DNA from: Chitinophagaceae bacterium
Lineage (GTDB): Bacteria; Bacteroidota; Bacteroidia; Chitinophagales; Chitinophagaceae
Direction: 5' to 3'
DNA: 36,307 nucleotides
Assembly (NCBI GenBank): GCA_021299175.1
Contig: JAJTFY010000007.1
Location: 1-36,307 of the forward strand
Part shown: one piece after another, positions 8,963-17,423 of the stretch
Layout of the letters: every line of letters starts with the position of its first letter
How positions within the stretch are numbered: position 1 is the stretch's first letter
The notes under the pieces: generated by a model
Databases searched by the model: none
What the model was told of the DNA's origin: nothing
Seen by the model: only the letters and a program-made list of their open reading frames with translations
Position numbers and translations under genes: made by a program

Positions 8963-8992
8963 TTGTTTATTGGGTTATTTATTTGAACTTTG
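8963..8992 (+). promoter_or_regulatory. Promoter of the mreB elongasome operon
   Basis: TTG at 8963-8965, a 19-bp spacer, and GAACTTTG at 8985-8992 (TAnnTTTG with one mismatch). The predicted start is about 20 bases before the mreB ATG. The rest of the 105-bp purD-mreB gap is AT-rich without a clear terminator. Confidence 0.5.
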
Positions 8993-9015
8993 TAAAGCGC
9001 TTAAAATACAGTTAA

Positions 9016-10041
9016 ATGGGACTTTTTACATGGTTTACACAGGATATTGCCATTGATCTTGGCACCGCCAACACATTGATCATTCACAACGACGAAATTG
9101 TGGTGAATGAGCCATCGATTGTTGCGCTAGACAGGAACAATCCCAAGCATTTGCTTGCTGTGGGTAAAAAAGCCTTGTTGATGCATGAAAAGACCCATGA
9201 AAGCATACGGACCGTAAGGCCCCTGAGGGATGGCGTGATCGCAGATTTCAATGCTGCTGAATTGATGATCCGCGAGATGATCAAGTTGATTTATCCCAAG
9301 AAGCCGCTTTTTCCACCCAGCTGGAAAATGATGATCTGTATTCCATCCAGCATCACAGAAGTGGAAAAGAGGGCTGTTCGCGACAGTGCAGAGCAGGCTG
9401 GCGCAAAAGAGGTATACCTGATTCATGAACCCATGGCAGCTGCCCTGGGTATAGGGATTGATGTGACGGAACCCATTGGGAATATGATCATCGACATCGG
9501 TGGGGGAACAACAGGAATCACCGTTATCGCACTTGCAGGAATCGTATGTGATCAATCCATCAGGATTGCAGGGGATGAGTTTACTGCTGATATCATGGAG
9601 GCCCTTAGGCGATACCATAGTTTGTTGATTGGTGAAAGAACTGCAGAGCAGATCAAGATACAGATTGGTGCTGCCATGAAAGATCTTGAGACACCACCAG
9701 ATGATATACCGGTAAATGGAAGGGATTTGGTGACAGGTATTCCCAAGCAGATCATGGTAAGCTATCAGGAAATTGCAGAGGCGCTCGATAAATCAATTTT
9801 CAAGATTGAAGAAGCCATTTTAAAGGCATTGGAAACAACACCTCCAGAGTTGGCTTCTGATATCTACAGACGTGGGCTTTACCTTACTGGAGGAGGCGCA
9901 CTATTGAGAGGCCTGGACAAGCGCCTGTCTCAAAAGATCAAGCTACCTGTTCATATTGCAGAAGATCCGCTGAAAAGCGTAGTGCGGGGAACCGGACTGG
10001 CTTTGAAGAATTACCATAACTTTCCTTTCATCATGCGTTAA
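9016..10041 (+). CDS. mreB: Rod shape-determining actin homologue MreB
   Basis: A 341-residue actin-fold ATPase that forms membrane-bound filaments guiding lateral wall synthesis. The N-terminus MGLFTWFTQDIAIDLGTANTLI has the phosphate-1 loop DLGTANT at 14-20. Later blocks include RPLRDGVIADF, the phosphate-2 loop IIDIGGGTTGITVIAL (about 159-174) and LTGGGALLRGLDK near 290. Length matches the family. It heads a plus-strand operon with mreC (36-bp gap), mreD, mrdA, rodA and an MBL-fold gene, the usual elongasome order. Confidence 0.98.
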   Translation: MGLFTWFTQDIAIDLGTANTLIIHNDEIVVNEPSIVALDRNNPKHLLAVGKKALLMHEKTHESIRTVRPLRDGVIADFNAAELMIREMIKLIYPKKPLFPPSWKMMICIPSSITEVEKRAVRDSAEQAGAKEVYLIHEPMAAALGIGIDVTEPIGNMIIDIGGGTTGITVIALAGIVCDQSIRIAGDEFTADIMEALRRYHSLLIGERTAEQIKIQIGAAMKDLETPPDDIPVNGRDLVTGIPKQIMVSYQEIAEALDKSIFKIEEAILKALETTPPELASDIYRRGLYLTGGGALLRGLDKRLSQKIKLPVHIAEDPLKSVVRGTGLALKNYHNFPFIMR

Positions 10042-10077
10042 GGATTGGAATAAAAAACCTTTAGGAGCAAGCCCTCC

Positions 10078-10926
10078 ATGCGTAACGTCTTTTTATTTCT
10101 CAAGCGCTATTCTGTATTCATTTTTTTCCTTGTGTTACAAGGATTGGCCCTCTCAATGTTGTTCAGTTACAACAGGTTTCATCAAACCACCTATGGCATG
10201 TTTTCCAGCGAAGTTGCAGGAAATCTAAACAATCGGGTGAACAAAGTGGAGTCATTTTTTACGCTGAGTGAGCAAAATCAAGCACTGCGCAGGCAAAATG
10301 CAGCTTTGCTTTCCTATCTGCCCTCAGGATCCGTCATCCCTGACACCTCATTCCAGCTTGTTGCTGATACGATTACTGTTGATTCGTTGAAGTCATATCG
10401 CCAGTACCAATATTTTGATGCCAAGATCATTTCCAATTCAGTATTCCTCCAGCAGAACAACATGGTGTTGCACAGGGGGGCATTACAGGGTATCGAGCCC
10501 AACATGGCAGTTGTGGGTACCGATGGGTTGATAGGAACCGTAATCAGCGTAAGTGAAAATATGTCAATCGTCATGAGCCTGCTTCACCGGCAGTCTAAAG
10601 TAATTGCTGTATTGAAAAAGGGCAGTGGGTTAGGGGAGGTCAGCTGGGATGGCAAGGATCCGCGCTATCTGTTGCTTTCCAAAATTCCCAAGACCATTGT
10701 TGTGAAAAAGGGAGATACGGTGGTCAGCAGTCCATACTCTGACAAATTTCCTCCAGGACTTCCTATTGGATATGTTGAGAAAATTGATCAGGACCAGGAA
10801 ACCAATACCTACAAGTTGAAAATAAGGACAGCAGTTGACTTTTATACAGTTCAGCAAGCATATTTAGTAAAAAATCTGCTGCAGGAAGAGATGGATCAAT
10901 TGAAAAGAACAGTAATCAAGGAATGA
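10078..10926 (+). CDS. mreC: Rod shape-determining protein MreC
   Basis: A 282-residue bitopic protein. A single membrane helix lies at about residues 12-32. It is followed by a periplasmic coiled coil (about 50-85, with SEQNQALRRQNAALL) and the beta-rich MreC core, with IEPNMAVVGTDGLIGTV near 140 and KGDTVVSSPYSDKFPPGLPIG near 215. MreC links cytoplasmic MreB to PBP2 and RodA in the periplasm. AGGAG at 10063-10067, 10 bases before the ATG, is an unusually clear Shine-Dalgarno match for this group. Its last bases overlap mreD by four (ATGA). Confidence 0.95.
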   Translation: MRNVFLFLKRYSVFIFFLVLQGLALSMLFSYNRFHQTTYGMFSSEVAGNLNNRVNKVESFFTLSEQNQALRRQNAALLSYLPSGSVIPDTSFQLVADTITVDSLKSYRQYQYFDAKIISNSVFLQQNNMVLHRGALQGIEPNMAVVGTDGLIGTVISVSENMSIVMSLLHRQSKVIAVLKKGSGLGEVSWDGKDPRYLLLSKIPKTIVVKKGDTVVSSPYSDKFPPGLPIGYVEKIDQDQETNTYKLKIRTAVDFYTVQQAYLVKNLLQEEMDQLKRTVIKE

Positions 10927-11444
10927 GTCTATTCTTTAAAAATATCATCAGGTTCATATTTATCATGTTCATCCAAATTTTTGTGTTGAGCAAGATCCCT
11001 CCTTTGCATCAGTTTATCGTACCTTATTTTTATTTTGTATTCATCCTCTGGTTGCCATTCAAGATCAAAAGAACAGCCTTGCTTTTCATCAGTTTCGCTG
11101 CAGGATTGTTAGCGGATATGTTTTTTAATACACCCGGATTGCATGCTGCAGCTTGTGTTTTGATTGGATATACACGGCCATTTCTCATAAATCTATTGCT
11201 TCCCAAAGAAGCTACCGATTGGGGAAATGAGGAGCCCACAAAAAAGACCATGGGGCCTGTGCCTTATGCGACCTATATCATCCTTCTTACCCTCTTGCAT
11301 CATTTCTATCTTATCCTTTTGGAATGGATGCAGTTCGGTAGTTTCCTTTATTTTATCGGGAAGCTGGTTGCCACTTCTCTGATAAGCCTCTTGCTTATTT
11401 TGATTACAGATCTTTTTCTAAACAGAAAATCAAAACTCCGCTAA
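10923..11444 (+). CDS. mreD: Rod shape-determining protein MreD
   Basis: A 173-residue, strongly hydrophobic inner-membrane protein with about five predicted membrane helices, no long soluble domain and a short basic tail (NRKSKLR). MreD sequences are poorly conserved. The assignment rests on size, hydrophobic profile and position between mreC (4-base ATGA overlap, implying coupled translation) and mrdA. It is part of the elongasome complex that supports PBP2 and RodA. Confidence 0.9.
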   Translation: MSLFFKNIIRFIFIMFIQIFVLSKIPPLHQFIVPYFYFVFILWLPFKIKRTALLFISFAAGLLADMFFNTPGLHAAACVLIGYTRPFLINLLLPKEATDWGNEEPTKKTMGPVPYATYIILLTLLHHFYLILLEWMQFGSFLYFIGKLVATSLISLLLILITDLFLNRKSKLR

Positions 11445-11485
11445 ACATACAAACGGCTAATTTTGCTGTTAACTCCAATTAAACT

Positions 11486-13525
11486 ATGCCAGCATTCAAC
11501 CAGTCAAGACAAAATGTGATCAAGCTGATTTTTCTGGTTGCTTTCATCATCCTTGCCATCCGTTTGCTGTTTCTCCAGCTGGCCTCAACCCAATATGATC
11601 TCCTTGCATTGGACAATGCAGTAAGTAAAAAAATTGTATATCCTGATCGTGGAATCATTTTTGATCGAAAGGGTCGATCAATTCTTGAAAATACACAGAC
11701 CTATGACCTGATGGTGAATCCAACCCAATTGAAGGGACTGGACACAATGGGGATATGCACTATCCTCAAGATCGATATGGAAACATTTCGGGAGCGCATC
11801 ATTGGGGCCATTATAAAAAATGGACGCTACCGGCCATCCATTTTTGAATCATCTCTTTCTGTAGAAGCATTTGTTCAGCTGCAGGAGAACATCTTTCGTT
11901 TCGAACCAGGATTTTTCTTGCAAGAAAGGCCGATAAGGTCTTATCCCTTCAAGGCGGCAGCACATATTCTTGGATATGTTGGCGAAGTGGATTCCAGTAT
12001 CCTCAAGAAGACGAATTACTACTACCAAATGGGGGATTATATGGGCCTCAGTGGTCTTGAACGGTTTTATGAACCCATTTTGATGGGGCAGAGGGGGGTG
12101 AGGTATCAGATCAAGGATAACAAGAACAGGATTGTAGGATCCTATGAGAAAGGATTGTATGACTCAATTGCCATAGCTGGCAGGAATTTGAGAACATCCA
12201 TTGATATTGATGTACAGGTGCTTGCAGAACGCATGTTAAAAAACAAATTGGGGGCAATTGTAGCGATTGATCCAAGATCGGGAGGCATCATTGCCATGGC
12301 CAGTGGCCCAACCTACGATCCCAATCTGTTGACAGGAAATCAGCGCAAAAACAATTTCTCCTGGATGCTCAGGGATACTGCGAGGCCCCTTTTCAACCGG
12401 GCTATCAAAGGACAATATCCCCCTGGCTCAACCGTCAAGCCAACCGGTGCCCTGATCGCATTGGATGAAGGTGTGATCACACCCTCATTTGGTCTAGGAT
12501 GCAGCGGTGCATATCATGGCTGCAGGAGACCCATCGGATGTACACATAAAACGGCTGGTCATGCAGGCAACCTGAGGGTGGCATTGGCCAATTCATGCAA
12601 CAGTTATTTTTCCCATTTGTACAGGCTGGCAGTGGATAATCCCAGGTTGGGCGGAACAGTAAATGGATACCTGAAATGGAAGCAATACATGAATTCATTT
12701 GGTTTAGGTGTCAGGCTCGGGGTGGACCTGCCAAGCGAAGACAAGGGCCTGATTGTTGATACCAGTTTTTACAACAGGTTGTACAACAGGTCATGGAGTT
12801 CGTGCACAAATGTTTTTCTGGGCATAGGTCAAGGGGAGATGCAGGCTACACCCTTACAAATGGCCAACATGATGTGCATCATTGCCAACAAGGGCTTTTA
12901 TTATACACCCCATTTTGTCCAATCCATTGACGGGCAACTGGAGTCCGACACAATCCTGAACAGGTACAAACAAAAGCACAAGGTTACCAATATTTCCAAT
13001 GAAACATTTGAAGTTGTTCAGTTGGGCATGCAAGATGTTGTAGAGCAGGGTACAGGAGGTGTTGCCAGAATAGAAGGAATTGCAGTTGCTGCAAAAACAG
13101 GTACTGCAGAAAACTATGGCATGATTTATGGCAAACGGGAGAAACTGAAAGACCATTCCTGGTTCGTATGTTTTGCCCCAAGAGAAAATCCTACCATTGC
13201 AGTTGCCGTTATTGTTGAAAATGCAGGATTTGGTGCAACATGGGCCGGACCAATGGCAGCACTTGTCATGGAGAAGTACCTGCGTGATACACTTTCCGCT
13301 GCAAGGTGGAAAGAGGTGGAGAGGATTGAAAGTACAGAAATCATCCTTCCTATTGTAAAGTCAAAACGCAATCGTTTGGATTCCCTTCGCAAAGAAAAAA
13401 TGCGCAAGTTACAGTTGAAAGCAACGGCGAAGCATCCCATGGATAACAGTCCGGGCAAAAAAACAACTGCAGCGCATTACCATCTTTCAGCCATCAAACC
13501 AGACAATGAAGAACAATTCATTTGA
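11486..13525 (+). CDS. mrdA: Penicillin-binding protein 2 (elongasome transpeptidase)
   Basis: A 679-residue class B PBP that cross-links peptidoglycan during elongation. One membrane anchor lies at about 12-31. The pedestal domain begins near PDRGIIFDRKGR. The transpeptidase motifs are all present: SxxK as Ser315-Thr-Val-Lys318, SxN as Ser370-Cys-Asn372, and KTGT at 537-540. A charged tail of about 60 residues after the catalytic domain is rich in Lys and Arg. A perfect -7 box TAATTTTG (11458-11465) lies in the 41-bp gap after mreD, without a good -33 element, so an internal promoter is possible. The gene overlaps rodA by 20 bases. Confidence 0.97.
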   Translation: MPAFNQSRQNVIKLIFLVAFIILAIRLLFLQLASTQYDLLALDNAVSKKIVYPDRGIIFDRKGRSILENTQTYDLMVNPTQLKGLDTMGICTILKIDMETFRERIIGAIIKNGRYRPSIFESSLSVEAFVQLQENIFRFEPGFFLQERPIRSYPFKAAAHILGYVGEVDSSILKKTNYYYQMGDYMGLSGLERFYEPILMGQRGVRYQIKDNKNRIVGSYEKGLYDSIAIAGRNLRTSIDIDVQVLAERMLKNKLGAIVAIDPRSGGIIAMASGPTYDPNLLTGNQRKNNFSWMLRDTARPLFNRAIKGQYPPGSTVKPTGALIALDEGVITPSFGLGCSGAYHGCRRPIGCTHKTAGHAGNLRVALANSCNSYFSHLYRLAVDNPRLGGTVNGYLKWKQYMNSFGLGVRLGVDLPSEDKGLIVDTSFYNRLYNRSWSSCTNVFLGIGQGEMQATPLQMANMMCIIANKGFYYTPHFVQSIDGQLESDTILNRYKQKHKVTNISNETFEVVQLGMQDVVEQGTGGVARIEGIAVAAKTGTAENYGMIYGKREKLKDHSWFVCFAPRENPTIAVAVIVENAGFGATWAGPMAALVMEKYLRDTLSAARWKEVERIESTEIILPIVKSKRNRLDSLRKEKMRKLQLKATAKHPMDNSPGKKTTAAHYHLSAIKPDNEEQFI

Positions 13526-14843
13526 GATATCAAAAGGCATTGATTGGGCCCTTGTGGGCATCTACCTGGTACTGGTTGTTACTGGTATTGCCAGCATATT
13601 TGCCACCACATACAGGGATGAAAATATCATCAGTGGTTTTCTTTCTTTCAAAACAGACTATAGTAGACAGCTGCTCTATTTCATCATTTCTGCTGTCTTG
13701 GCAGTTTTTATTTTACTGACAGACAGTAAATTTTTCACTGCAACGTCCAATATTTTTTATGCAGTTGGTTTGATTCTGCTGATCCTGGTTTTCCCTTTTC
13801 ACACGGATGTAAAAGGAACAAAATCAATCATCAGGTTTTCAGGATTTCAGTTGCAACCTGCAGAACTCTGCAAAGTATTTGTGAACATTGCTTTAGCAAA
13901 ATACCTATCATCTTTAGATCTTAATTTTAAGAAACTGCGTTCCCAGTTGATAGCATCTTCTTTGGTTTTGGTTCCTGCAGTCCTGACCATTCTTCAAAGC
14001 GAGACCGGATTGGCCTTGGTGTATTTCTCTTTTTTCCTGGTCATGTACCGAGAGGGGCTTCCTTCTGCTATATTGGTGATTGGTTTCTCTGTGGCAGTGC
14101 TTGTTGTGATGACCCTTTTGATAGAACAGAATCTCTTGGCCATCTTACTTTCTCTTGCTGCACTTGTCTTTATCTATACTGCAAAAAGGCAGATCAAAAG
14201 GGATCGGTCTATCTTGGTATTGGTTATTACCATTTGGGTTGTTTCGGTAGGAATACAACGGTTTGCAGTGCCCTATTTTTTCAACAATGTTTTGAAGCCC
14301 TATCAGGTCCAGCGCATTTATGCCACAGTGGGAAAAGATTTTCAGGTGGATACAGAGTCCATGAGTGAAGAGGATATCAAAAAAATGGAGGACAAGAAAA
14401 AGGCTGGCAATTATAATGTGAAGCAGAGCAAAATCGCCATCGGATCAGGTGGCTTTTGGGGAAAGGGTTTGATGAAGGGTACCCAAACACGGTATGATTT
14501 TGTTCCGGAGCAAAGGACTGATTTCATTTTTTGTACCGTAGGTGAAGGATTTGGATTTGCAGGAAGTATCGTTTTGTTGGGGCTTTATCTGTTCATGCTG
14601 TTAAGGATCATCAAAATGGCTGAACGGCAAAGAAGTACATTCAGCAGAGCCTATGCTTATGGTGTTGCTTCTGTATTCTTTTTTCATGTGTTCATCAACA
14701 TTGGAATGACCATTGGGATTATCCCGGTGATTGGAATAACCCTTCCTTTCATGAGCTATGGAGGCACTTCACTGATTACGTTTTCAGTGCTCTTGTTCAT
14801 TTTGATACGCCTTGACGCTGATCATCAAATGGTAATCCGATGA
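13506..14843 (+). CDS. rodA: SEDS-family peptidoglycan glycosyltransferase RodA
   Basis: A 445-residue polytopic membrane protein that polymerises lipid II together with PBP2. SEDS hallmarks are FSGFQLQPAELCKV (about 115-128), EGFGFAGSIVLLGLYL near 345 and the C-terminal PVIGITLPFMSYGGTSLI near 414. A long extracytoplasmic loop (about 255-325) carries a charged stretch, SEEDIKKMEDKKKAG, which is common in Bacteroidota RodA. It starts inside mrdA (20-base overlap) and its stop overlaps the next ATG by four bases, so translation is probably coupled through the whole block. Confidence 0.97.
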   Translation: MKNNSFEISKGIDWALVGIYLVLVVTGIASIFATTYRDENIISGFLSFKTDYSRQLLYFIISAVLAVFILLTDSKFFTATSNIFYAVGLILLILVFPFHTDVKGTKSIIRFSGFQLQPAELCKVFVNIALAKYLSSLDLNFKKLRSQLIASSLVLVPAVLTILQSETGLALVYFSFFLVMYREGLPSAILVIGFSVAVLVVMTLLIEQNLLAILLSLAALVFIYTAKRQIKRDRSILVLVITIWVVSVGIQRFAVPYFFNNVLKPYQVQRIYATVGKDFQVDTESMSEEDIKKMEDKKKAGNYNVKQSKIAIGSGGFWGKGLMKGTQTRYDFVPEQRTDFIFCTVGEGFGFAGSIVLLGLYLFMLLRIIKMAERQRSTFSRAYAYGVASVFFFHVFINIGMTIGIIPVIGITLPFMSYGGTSLITFSVLLFILIRLDADHQMVIR

Positions 14844-15595
14844 CAAGCCATATGAAAATCATCCCCCTTTCTGAAGGTTCTTTTACGATTGACCATACCA
14901 AAATATTTCTACCTTTTGATACTGCCAAAGACGATCTCCAGCAGCGGTCCAGGGGAAGTTTATTGGTGGAAATACAGCCATTTTTGGTTGTGACAACGAA
15001 GGACTTGATTCTCCTGGATACCGGGTTGGGATTTTCAGAGAATGGTGTGCTTCAACTCTACAATAACCTAGCCTTGCATGGATATTCGCCTGGAGACATT
15101 ACCAAGGTGCTGATGAGCCATTTGCACCGGGATCATGCAGGTGGGCTTACTGTTACAGATCCCTACAATGGTCTTTCTCACTTGAGTTTCCCTCATGCAG
15201 ATTATTTTATCAACGAAAAAGAACTTGATTTTGCCTTGCATGCCGGCAATGCATCTTACGAAGCAGACAGACTATCCATATTGGAGGGCAATGATCATGT
15301 ACACCTTGTTGGAGATAAAGGCATGATCAGTGACTATATCCAACACGAGCTGTCATCTGGCCATTCTCCTTATCACCAGGTCTTTTGGATCAGGGAAGGT
15401 GATGAGGTCATTTTTTTTGGTGGAGACGAAGCTCCCCAGTTGCAACAGATGAAAACCAGGTTTGTCGCCAAGTATGATCATGATGGTAAAAAAGCCATGG
15501 AACTGAGACAAAAATGGTGGGAAATTTCATTAGAGGAAAAATGGGAATTTCTATTTTACCATGATATCAAAACCCCTGTGTATTTAGCCCGTTAA
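14840..15595 (+). CDS. Metallo-beta-lactamase-fold hydrolase at the end of the elongasome operon
   Basis: A 251-residue soluble protein with no signal peptide. It carries the zinc motif HLHRDH (His94, His96, Asp98, His99) inside MSHLHRDHAGGL. Candidate remaining ligands are His175 in SGHSPYHQ, Asp196 in FFGGDEAPQ and His241 in FYHD, in the order expected for the fold. The family covers lactonases, glyoxalase II-like thioesterases and many unknowns; the substrate cannot be read here. ATG 14840 overlaps the rodA stop (ATGA). An alternative in-frame ATG lies four codons in. Its place as last gene of the Rod operon is the only functional hint. Confidence 0.88.
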   Translation: MTSHMKIIPLSEGSFTIDHTKIFLPFDTAKDDLQQRSRGSLLVEIQPFLVVTTKDLILLDTGLGFSENGVLQLYNNLALHGYSPGDITKVLMSHLHRDHAGGLTVTDPYNGLSHLSFPHADYFINEKELDFALHAGNASYEADRLSILEGNDHVHLVGDKGMISDYIQHELSSGHSPYHQVFWIREGDEVIFFGGDEAPQLQQMKTRFVAKYDHDGKKAMELRQKWWEISLEEKWEFLFYHDIKTPVYLAR

Positions 15596-15609
15596 ATAAA
15601 AAATCAGTG

Positions 15610-15627
15610 AAAATACGTATGTATTTT
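15610..15627 (+). terminator. Possible weak terminator hairpin after the mre/rod operon
   Basis: AAAATAC and GTATTTT form a 7-bp stem with a GTAT loop, 14 bases after the hydrolase stop, and the right arm ends in TTTT. It is AT-rich and so weak. The rest of the 150-bp gap to 15745 holds the minus-strand terminator at 15661-15692 and nothing else I can identify. Confidence 0.3.
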
Positions 15628-15660
15628 ACGTACCATTGGGTATTTGTTATCGGTCTATTA

Positions 15661-15692
15661 AAAAAAGAGGCCAGCTCTGAAAAGAGCCAGCC
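15661..15692 (-). terminator. Rho-independent terminator of the sigma/anti-sigma cluster
   Basis: On the minus strand the arms at 15683-15692 and 15669-15678 pair (5 bp plus 3 bp around a 2x2 mismatch) with a TTTC loop. They are followed by TCTTTTTT at 15661-15668. It lies about 53 bases after the stop of the Spy-like gene, in the right orientation to end that transcript. Confidence 0.7.
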
Positions 15693-15745
15693 GTTGCTAA
15701 CCTATGAAAAACACCGCGTTAAAATTACATGATTAAAAAATACAA

Positions 15746-16177
15746 TCAAAACCCTTTTTTACGGGGTTCAAGTTGTTTTTTTTCTGCCTGTCGCTTCTGA
15801 AACTCCCTTCTGACCAATGACTTAAATTCTTCTTCTGCCCCAAAAACCTTGTTTGCCCTTTCATGGCTCATCACCTTTGTAAAATCTTCCCGGTATTTCT
15901 TTCTGATGTCCAACATTTTTTGTTGTTTTTCCAGGTGATCTCCAACTTTTCGCTCTCCCGCCATGCCTTTTAATTCATTCCTATACTGGTTGAAAACAGG
16001 CCAGAATTTCTGGGCCTCATCAGGAGAAAGGTTCAGTTCCTTTGTGATGAAGGCCATTTCCATGGCTTGTATTTTTTTAATCTCAGTAGCCCTTGTATCT
16101 CTATCAGGTTTCATGGGTTGTGCCTGTGAACCAAGGCCAAGGAGAAGCAAGGCAATAAGGGAAAATGATGTTTTCAT
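15746..16177 (-). CDS. Spy/CpxP-like exported protein, probable sensor partner of the ECF sigma factor
   Basis: A 143-residue protein with a signal peptide (MKTSFSLIALLLLGLGSQAQ) and a mature part that is almost all charged helix. ITKELNLSPDEAQKFWPVFNQYRNEL resembles the helix-turn of LTxxQ/Spy-type periplasmic proteins. Basic C-terminus RRKxF-type (EPRKKGF). By family analogy it may act as a periplasmic chaperone or stress sensor. It is third in the unit sigma factor, membrane anti-sigma candidate, exported helical protein, and similar proteins near ECF genes in Bacteroidota are called sensors of ECF sigma factors. The exact ligand is unknown. A terminator follows. Confidence 0.75.
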   Translation of the reverse strand: MKTSFSLIALLLLGLGSQAQPMKPDRDTRATEIKKIQAMEMAFITKELNLSPDEAQKFWPVFNQYRNELKGMAGERKVGDHLEKQQKMLDIRKKYREDFTKVMSHERANKVFGAEEEFKSLVRREFQKRQAEKKQLEPRKKGF

Positions 16178-16197
16178 GACTGTTAATGGCTTTTTCT

Positions 16198-16833
16198 TTA
16201 ATTGAGTGAATGTACATCTCCCAAACCATCTTGGTCCATGTATAATGAGATGTCTTTATCTGGGATTTCTTGCAATATTTCTTTGATTGTTTCACTGTTT
16301 AAATCTACCAAAAGGTTGGAGGATTCGTCAACTGGTTCATTTTCAATTGTTTCTGCTGCAGTCAAATTATCCATCTCCTCTAAGTAGAGGGCGATGGCAT
16401 CTTGAGAAACCTTATTGTGAAAAGTTTCGGGCTCTTTGGAAACTGCGGCCACCTGTTTGCCATTTTCAGTATTTGTTACAAAGAATACAGCGGCAATGAT
16501 TCCCAGCAGGCAGGCAGCTGCTGCATATTTCGCCCATGATGTCAATCTGAACATCCCAACAACTGGAGTCTGATTTCTTGGTACGTCAACTTTCACATTG
16601 TTGAAATAACCTTCTGGTAAAGTGTAGGGATTTTCGTGTTGCAGAGACTTGAGCAAAGGGGAGAGTTCCATCAAATCCTGCTCAGATGCTTCAGTTAAGA
16701 TGTTTTCCATCAGGCGGTTTGGGAAACTGTCAAAATAATCTTGGGGTACGGAGAAAGGGGTGTTTTTCGGCAGTTGGGCAACGTGCTGGCTAAGTGATGC
16801 TAATGCTGATGATATGTTATCTATTCTATGCAT
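16198..16833 (-). CDS. Probable single-pass anti-sigma factor
   Basis: A 211-residue protein with one membrane helix (about 102-120, YAAAACLLGIIAAVFFV). The N-terminal cytoplasmic part holds two copies of a short motif: PFSVPQDYFDSF and, about 43 residues later, PYTLPEGYFNNV. The C-terminal periplasmic part is acidic. The layout and position directly after an ECF sigma gene suggest an anti-sigma protein, though no zinc-binding HxxxCxxC motif is present. I took ATG 16833; a TTG at 16848 would add five residues. It sits 32 bp after the sigma stop and 20 bp before the Spy-like gene. Confidence 0.7.
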   Translation of the reverse strand: MHRIDNISSALASLSQHVAQLPKNTPFSVPQDYFDSFPNRLMENILTEASEQDLMELSPLLKSLQHENPYTLPEGYFNNVKVDVPRNQTPVVGMFRLTSWAKYAAAACLLGIIAAVFFVTNTENGKQVAAVSKEPETFHNKVSQDAIALYLEEMDNLTAAETIENEPVDESSNLLVDLNSETIKEILQEIPDKDISLYMDQDGLGDVHSLN

Positions 16834-16865
16834 GTGATTGTTAGACAATTCCCATTCCAGAGGGT

Positions 16866-17423
16866 TTAATGGTTGAGGATATATTCTTCAATTTTTTTGA
16901 CGGCATGGTGGTAGCTGGCTTTGAGGGCTCCAACTGACGTATCAAGGACAATACCCATCTCCTCGTAAGGCATCTCATCAAAGTACCGTAGATTGAATAC
17001 AATGCGCTGTTTTTCAGGTAGTTGTTGAACCGCCAACTGTAATTTCCAGATGGCCTTGTTCTCATCAAAGCCCTTTTCACTCTGCATTTTGTTCTCCAGG
17101 GTTTCGCTTACATCATCAAAAGATATGGAACTTCTTCTTTTTTGTTGTTCAAGATGGGTAAGGGATTCATTGACGGCAATGCGGTAAATCCAGGTATACA
17201 ATCTGGCATCCTCCCTGAAATTGTTCAATCCATTCCATGCTTTGATGAAAACATTTTGCATTACATCATCCGCATCCTGGTGTGTAATGACAATTCTCCT
17301 TATCTGCCAATAGATCTTTTCCTGGTATCTTTTTACGATAGCAGTGAAAGCCTTTTCCCTCTGCTGGTCATCTTTGAACAACCTGACCAATTCATTATCG
17401 TCCAGCTCAGGCAGCATTGTCAT
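16866..17423 (-). CDS. ECF-type RNA polymerase sigma-70 family factor
   Basis: A 185-residue sigma factor with region 2 (about 20-90, including DADDVMQNVFIKAWNGLNNF and the promoter-melting stretch LYTWIYRIAVNESL) and region 4 (about 132-182, QQLPEKQRIVFNLRYFDEM, then a helix-turn-helix ending in VGALKASYHHAVKKI). It has no region 1 or 3, as expected for the ECF group. It would direct RNA polymerase to a stress or envelope regulon, held back by the downstream membrane protein. Its ATG directly follows the transketolase stop (TAA then ATG, no gap), so it is probably translated from the same mRNA. Confidence 0.94.
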   Translation of the reverse strand: MTMLPELDDNELVRLFKDDQQREKAFTAIVKRYQEKIYWQIRRIVITHQDADDVMQNVFIKAWNGLNNFREDARLYTWIYRIAVNESLTHLEQQKRRSSISFDDVSETLENKMQSEKGFDENKAIWKLQLAVQQLPEKQRIVFNLRYFDEMPYEEMGIVLDTSVGALKASYHHAVKKIEEYILNH

